Positions 60,055-64,000 of a stretch of 64,000 bases of DNA are shown here, piece by piece (within the stretch, counting starts at the first letter, position 1; each line of letters opens with the position of its first letter). The translations under genes and the position numbers were made by a program. The stretch comes from Streptacidiphilus sp. 4-A2 (lineage in GTDB: Bacteria; Actinomycetota; Actinomycetes; Streptomycetales; Streptomycetaceae): positions 7,861,845-7,925,844 of the forward strand of contig JAAFYY010000001.1 of NCBI GenBank assembly GCA_014284505.1, read 5' to 3'. The notes below the pieces were generated by a model that did no database searches, was not told where the DNA came from, and saw only the letters and a list, made by a program, of their open reading frames with translations.

Positions 60055-60138
60055 GGCCCCGTGCAGCACCGAACCGGCCCCGTGCAGCACCGAACCGGCC
60101 CCGTGCAGCACCGAACCGATCCCGTGCAGCACCGAACC
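60055..60138. repeat. Tandem repeat, four 21-bp units
   Basis: Units of GGCCCCGTGCAG followed by CACCGAACC: 60055-60075, 60076-60096, 60097-60117, and a fourth beginning GATCCC (60118-60138). It lies between the small membrane gene and the DUF3349 gene, ending just before the latter's ribosome binding site. The unit length is a multiple of three. Confidence 0.85.
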
Positions 60139-60156
60139 GACAGAGAGGCGCGCCAG

Positions 60157-60483
60157 ATGAGCCTGCCGCCGTTCCTGTCCTCGGTCGTCGGCTGGCTCCG
60201 GGCCGGCTACCCCGAGGGTGTCCCCAGCAACGACTACCTTCCGCTGTTCGCGCTGCTCTCGCGGCGGCTCGGCGACGGCGACGTGAGCGCCATCGCCGAC
60301 CAGCTCGCCGCCGAGGGCGACCCGGCCTCGGCGCAGGCGATCCACGGCGCGATCGCCGCCGCCACCATCACCCGACCACTCGACAGCGACGTCGCCCGGG
60401 TCAGCGCCCGGCTGGCCGCGGGCGGCTGGCCCGCGGACGAACCCGGCCGCCCGGGCGACCCGGTGGCCGGGCAGGGCGGCTGA
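60157..60483 (+). CDS. DUF3349 domain protein
   Basis: Intact, 108 residues. ATG 60157 follows GAGAGG. SLPPFLSSVVGWLRAGYPEGVPSNDYLPLFALLSRRLGDGDVSAIADQLAAEGD is the DUF3349 helical domain (WLRAGYPEGVP..DY.PL.ALL signature, also known from mycobacterial small proteins). No membrane segment. Function unknown; it often sits beside a phosphate transporter, as here. Confidence 0.87.
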   Translation: MSLPPFLSSVVGWLRAGYPEGVPSNDYLPLFALLSRRLGDGDVSAIADQLAAEGDPASAQAIHGAIAAATITRPLDSDVARVSARLAAGGWPADEPGRPGDPVAGQGG

Positions 60484-60813
60484 GCTGCGCCGCTGCCACC
60501 CCCGCCGGGCGTCGGCCGAATGAATTCCCGGGAATTCGCGGCCTTTCCGTCGGCCGTCGCCCCGAATACCCGGGCGGCCGTCGGCGGCGTACCCGGGCGG
60601 TTGTCGGCGGCGGCCCGGACAAGGGGGCGGGGAGCCGGGCGGGGGAGGGCCGAGCGTGTCCGATCTGTCCGGTTCCATGGACCCCTCGATCGCCTCCCGG
60701 GCCGGACGGCAGGCCTGTTCAGGGCTTCGCCCGCCGTACGACGGGCAGACTCGGTAATCTACGGTGCCGGGGGAGTTCCCGTCGCCCTGAGAGTCGAGAA
60801 GGAATACAGGTTT
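60484..60813. other. Intergenic region upstream of htpG
   Basis: 330 bases without a supported gene. It contains the perfect palindrome at 60522-60537 and, close to the gene, GACTCGGTAATCT and the ribosome binding site AGAAGGAA. I do not see a CIRCE (HrcA) or HAIR (HspR) element. Confidence 0.55.
60522..60537. promoter_or_regulatory. 16-bp perfect palindrome GAATTCCCGGGAATTC upstream of htpG
   Basis: Perfect dyad without spacer, 277 bases before the htpG start and 39 bases after the DUF3349 stop. It could be an operator for htpG, or end the DUF3349 transcript as a weak hairpin. It is distant for a promoter-proximal site unless the leader is long. Confidence 0.35.
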
Positions 60814-62745
60814 ATGCCGACCGAAACGTTCGAGTTCCAGGTTGAAGCGCGCCAGCTTTTGCAGATGATGATCCATTCGATCTACTCGAACAAGGACGTG
60901 TTTCTGCGCGAGCTCGTGTCCAACGCGTCCGATGCGCTGGACAAGCTGCGCCTCGAATCCCTGCGTGACGACACGCTGGGAGCCGACGTTTCCGACCTCC
61001 ACATCGACCTTGAGGCCGACCCGGACGCCCGTACCCTCACCGTGCGCGACAACGGCATCGGCATGTCGCACGACGAGGTGGTCCAGCTCATCGGGACCAT
61101 CGCCAACTCCGGCACCGCGAAGTTCCTGAAGGAGCTCAAGGAGGCCCAGGGCGCGGGCGCGGCGGAGGGGCTGATCGGGCAGTTCGGTGTCGGCTTCTAC
61201 TCCAGCTTCATGGTCGCCGACGAGGTCACCCTGCTGACCCGGCGCGCGGGGGAGGCCCAGGGCACCCGCTGGAACTCCACCGGCGAGGGCACCTACACCA
61301 TCGAGACGGTCGAGGACGCGCCCCAGGGCACCTCGGTCACGCTGCGGCTCAAGCCGGTGGACGACGAGGACAAGCTCTACGACTACACCTCCCGCTGGAA
61401 GATCAAGGAGATCGTCAAGCGCTACTCGGACTTCATCACCTGGCCGATCCGGATGGCCGCCGAGGCCCCGGCGCAGGCAGCCGAGGAGGAAGAGGGCGCG
61501 GAGCCCGGGGAGGCCCCCGCCCCGGAGACGGTCAACTCGATGAAGGCCCTGTGGGCCCGCTCCCGGAGCGAGGTGACCGACGAGGAGTACCACGAGCTCT
61601 ACAAGCACATCAGCCACGACTGGTCCGACCCGCTGGACACCATCCGGATGCAGGCGGAGGGCACCTTCGAGTACCAGGCCCTGCTGTTCCTGCCCTCCCG
61701 GGCGCCGCAGGACCTGTTCTCCCAGGGCCACAAGCGCGGGGTCCAGCTGTATGTGAAGCGCGTCTTCATCATGGACGACTGCGAGGCGCTGCTGCCCGAG
61801 TACCTGCGCTTCGTCAAGGGTGTCGTCGACGCGCAGGACCTCTCGCTCAACGTCTCCCGGGAGATCCTCCAGCAGGACCGGCAGATCCAGCTGATGCACC
61901 GCCGGCTCACCAAGAAGCTGCTGTCGACCATCAAGGACATGATGTCGGCCCAGCCGGAGAAGTACGCGACCTTCTGGCAGGAGTTCGGCCGGGTGGTCAA
62001 GGAGGGGCTGCTCAGCGACTTCGACAACCGCGACGCGATCCTGGCCGCCTGCTCGTTCGCCACCACCCACGACCAGGAGCAGCCGACCACGCTCCAGCAG
62101 TACGTGGAGCGGATGAAGGAGGGTCAGGAGCACATCTTCTACCTGACCGGCGAATCCCGTGCGGCGATGGAGAACTCGCCGCACATGGAGGCGTTCAAGG
62201 CGCGCGGCGTCGAGGTGCTGCTGCTGACCGACCCGGTCGACGAGGTGTGGGTCGAGGCCGTCCCCGGCTTCGACGGCAAGGAGCTGCGCTCCATCGCCAA
62301 GGGCGAGGCCGACCTCGACACCGAGGCGGAGAAGGAGGAGGTCAAGGCCGAGCGCGAGAAGCAGCAGCAGGAGTACGCGGGCCTGCTGACCTGGATGGGC
62401 GAGCAGCTCGGCGAGGATCTGAAGGAGGTCCGGCTCTCCACCCGGCTCACCGTCTCCCCGGCCTGCATCGTCTCGGACACCAACGACGTGACCCCGGCGC
62501 TGCAGAACCTGTACCGGGCCATGGGGCAGGACCTCCCGGCCACCAAGCGCATCCTGGAGCTCAACCCGGGCCACCCGCTGGTCTCCGGTCTGCGTGCGGC
62601 CCAGGCCGAGCGCGGCGCCGCCGCCGACCTCGCCGAGACGGCCGAGCTGATCTACGGGATGGCGCTGCTCGCCGAGGGCGGCGAGCTGCGTGACCCGTCC
62701 CGCTTCACCAGGCTCCTGGCCGACCGCCTGGAGCGCACCCTGTAG
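60814..62745 (+). CDS. htpG: Molecular chaperone HtpG (Hsp90)
   Basis: Intact, 643 residues. ATG 60814 with AGAAGGAA upstream. GHKL ATPase domain: [85 protein letters not shown] (the Hsp90 ATP lid). Middle domain: DFITWPIRM, an acidic insert [92 protein letters not shown]-terminal dimer domain to [10 protein letters not shown]. An ATP-dependent cytoplasmic chaperone. A strong terminator follows. Confidence 0.97.
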
Positions 62746-62784
62746 CAGTCGCCGCCGCGCGGCAGTTCCGCGGCCGGCCCGCCC

Positions 62785-62823
62785 GGGGCCCCGCCGGGTC
62801 CGTTCAGGACCTGGCGGGGCCCC
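62785..62823 (+). terminator. Hairpin terminator after htpG
   Basis: GGGGCCCCGCCGGGTCC (62785-62801) pairs with GGACCTGGCGGGGCCCC (62807-62823), 17 positions with one G-U pair and loop GTTCA, 40 bases after the htpG stop. Confidence 0.8.
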
Positions 62824-62881
62824 GGTGCGCACGGGAGGCAGGCCCGCCCGGACTAGAATTTCAGTCGGAGTGGGAGTGCCG

Positions 62882-63474
62882 ATGAGGGACGTGGCCGTGA
62901 GCGACCGCAGGACAACGATGTTGCAGGCCGCCGCGCGGGTCATCGCGCGCCGGGGCGTGCGCGGGCTCCGGGTCGAGGAACTGGCGGCCGAGGCCGGGGT
63001 CTCCACCGCCCTCATCTACTACCACTTCAAGAACCGCACCGGGATCCTCCGGGCGACCCTGGAGTACATCAACGACCGGGCCGACCGCTACACCGCCGAG
63101 CGCGCCGAGGGAGCGCCCCCGCTCGACGCCAGGGGCGAGCTGGTGCAGACCCTGCTGCTCGAATTCCAGGACGCGCCGGAGGTGCGCGAGAACAGCATCG
63201 CCTGGGGGAGCTGCGGGCCAGCGCGGTCTTCGATCCGGAGCTGCGCGAGGACCTGGCGAAGTCGACGCTGGTGTGGGTCCAGGACGTCGCCGAACTGCTG
63301 GGCCAGGTCCACCCGATGGCCGGTGCGGCCGCCCTGGCCATGTCGGCCGAGCGGCTCACCGCGCTGGTGGAGGGCCTGAGCAGCCGCTGGCTCAGCGGCA
63401 GCCTGCCGCTCGTGCACGCCAGGGAGCTGACGGTGGGCGGGGTCGAAGCCGAGTTGCAGCGGCTCTCCGGGTGA
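62882..63474 (+). CDS. TetR/AcrR-family transcriptional regulator (one frameshift)
   Basis: About 197 residues. ATG 62882 follows GGGAG. The HTH is RVIARRGVRGLRVEELAAEAGVSTALIYYHFKNRTGIL, with the LIYYHF recognition helix, then EYINDRADRYTAERAEG. One base is missing near 63205-63212 (SIAWGELRASAVFDPELREDLAKSTLVWVQDVAELL); the ligand domain ends LTVGGVEAELQRLSG. Conserved near htpG or urease genes in Streptomyces as I recall. The adjacent, convergent ureC end lies 16 bases away, so it may regulate a urease or amine pathway elsewhere; that is a guess. Confidence 0.87.
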
Positions 63475-63490
63475 CTCCGGTGGGTGGGGG

Positions 63491-64000
63491 TCAGAGGAAG
63501 TAGAGGCGGCTGAGGGAGACGGTGTCGGCGGGTTGGGAGATGAGGGGTTCTCCGTCGAGGGTGACGAGTCCGGTGTGGGTGTTGACGTCGACGTGTCCGG
63601 TGCGGGTGTTGCGGATCATGTTGTGGGGGCCGATGCCGCGGGTGTTGCGGACGGGGACGCGGCGGCGGCGGGTGGGGAGTTGGTCGCCGTTGTCGATGGC
63701 GGCTTGGGCGACGAAGGCGACGGAGATGTCGGCGGGGGTGGTGCCGTGTGCGCCGAATTGTGGGCCGAGGATGAGGGGTTCGCAGCGGTCGGTGGAGGCG
63801 TTGGGGTCGCCGGTGACGCCGTAGGGGGAAGCCTGCTTTGAGGACGAGTTGGGGTTTGGCGCCGAAGTGGTCGGGGCGCCACAGGACGATGTCGGCGAGT
63901 TTGCCGGTTTCGATGGAGCCGATTTCGTGGGCGAGGCCGTGGGCGATGGCGGGGTTGATGGTGAGTTTGGCGATGTAGCGCAGGACGCGTTCGTTGTCGT
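63491..64000 (-). CDS. ureC: Urease subunit alpha, C-terminal part (5' end outside the window, one frameshift)
   Basis: The C-terminal ~169 residues of the ~570-residue catalytic subunit, hydrolysing urea to ammonia and carbamate at a nickel centre (ligands lie outside). DNERVLRYIAKLTINPAIAHGLAHEIGSIETGKLADIVLWRPDHFGAKPQLVLKAGF, then across a frame break near 63832 YGVTGDPNASTDRCEPLILGPQFGAHGTTPADISVAFVAQAA, and the C-terminus GHVDVNTHTGLVTLDGEPLISQPADTVSLSRLYFL. Codons such as GAA, AAA and CAA dominate where neighbouring genes use GAG, AAG and CAG, yet third positions are otherwise C. That bias suggests a different history from htpG and its neighbours. Confidence 0.93.
   Translation of the reverse strand, partial: TTTNASCATSPNSPSTPPSPTASPTKSAPSKPANSPTSSCGAPTTSAPNPNSSSKQASPYGVTGDPNASTDRCEPLILGPQFGAHGTTPADISVAFVAQAAIDNGDQLPTRRRRVPVRNTRGIGPHNMIRNTRTGHVDVNTHTGLVTLDGEPLISQPADTVSLSRLYFL

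Overview
The window comes from a high-G+C actinobacterium of the Streptomycetaceae (Streptomyces, Kitasatospora or Streptacidiphilus type). Codons end almost always in G or C, GTG and TTG starts are common, and the gene order follows, as far as I remember it, the Streptomyces coelicolor stretch from about SCO5399 to SCO5460 (thiolase, meaB, MarR, icmA, thioredoxin-like, pyk, ackA, pta, GlgE-pathway genes, glgP, ABC pair, glgX, enoyl-CoA hydratase). I see no tRNA, rRNA, CRISPR array or transposase.

A feature of the sequence itself colours the whole annotation. Most longer genes are split by one or more single-base shifts, nearly always the loss of one C or G from a short run, and the conserved protein continues in another frame. 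I treat these genes as intact in the organism and give full-length spans across the breaks. Some genes are unbroken (pta, PiT transporter, htpG, enoyl-CoA hydratase, P450, JmjC, the first MarR, DUF2127 and several small ones).

Layout. 1-7.2 kb: acyl-CoA metabolism (thiolase end, meaB, icmA) with two MarR regulators and small DUF2127/DUF3817 membrane proteins. 7.2-9.8 kb: Uma2-family protein, a TetR gene with a likely operator, and a thioredoxin-fold/TPR protein lacking CxxC. 10.4-13.3 kb: DUF6230-DUF6114-unknown secreted protein operon. 13.4-18.4 kb: pyruvate kinase, then pta-ackA with a 4-base overlap. 18.5-23.4 kb: helical unknown, APC permease, a shrunken PPOX-family gene, and an aroA-like gene. 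23.5-35.5 kb: the complete GlgE alpha-glucan pathway (glgE-treS-mak-glgB on minus, glgP divergent on plus). 35.7-39.4 kb: LCP cell-wall ligase, DUF6542, zinc ribbon, unknown, GNAT.

39.5-42.3 kb is the most unusual part: a 27-residue peptide gene whose start overlaps the stop of a 34-codon ORF (ATGA), then a hairpin, a divergent cytochrome P450 and a JmjC/cupin oxygenase. I read this as a possible small RiPP locus inserted into an otherwise conserved region. Two direct repeats 21 bp apart lie upstream.

42.4-52 kb: a heterodimeric ABC exporter, a Tat-exported phosphoesterase, an ECF sigma/anti-sigma pair and glgX. 52.2-64 kb: L,D-transpeptidase lipoprotein, enoyl-CoA hydratase, HATPase regulator, an ABC importer permease/ATPase pair, PiT phosphate transporter with small partners, htpG, TetR, and the 3' end of ureC, whose codon choice differs from its neighbours.
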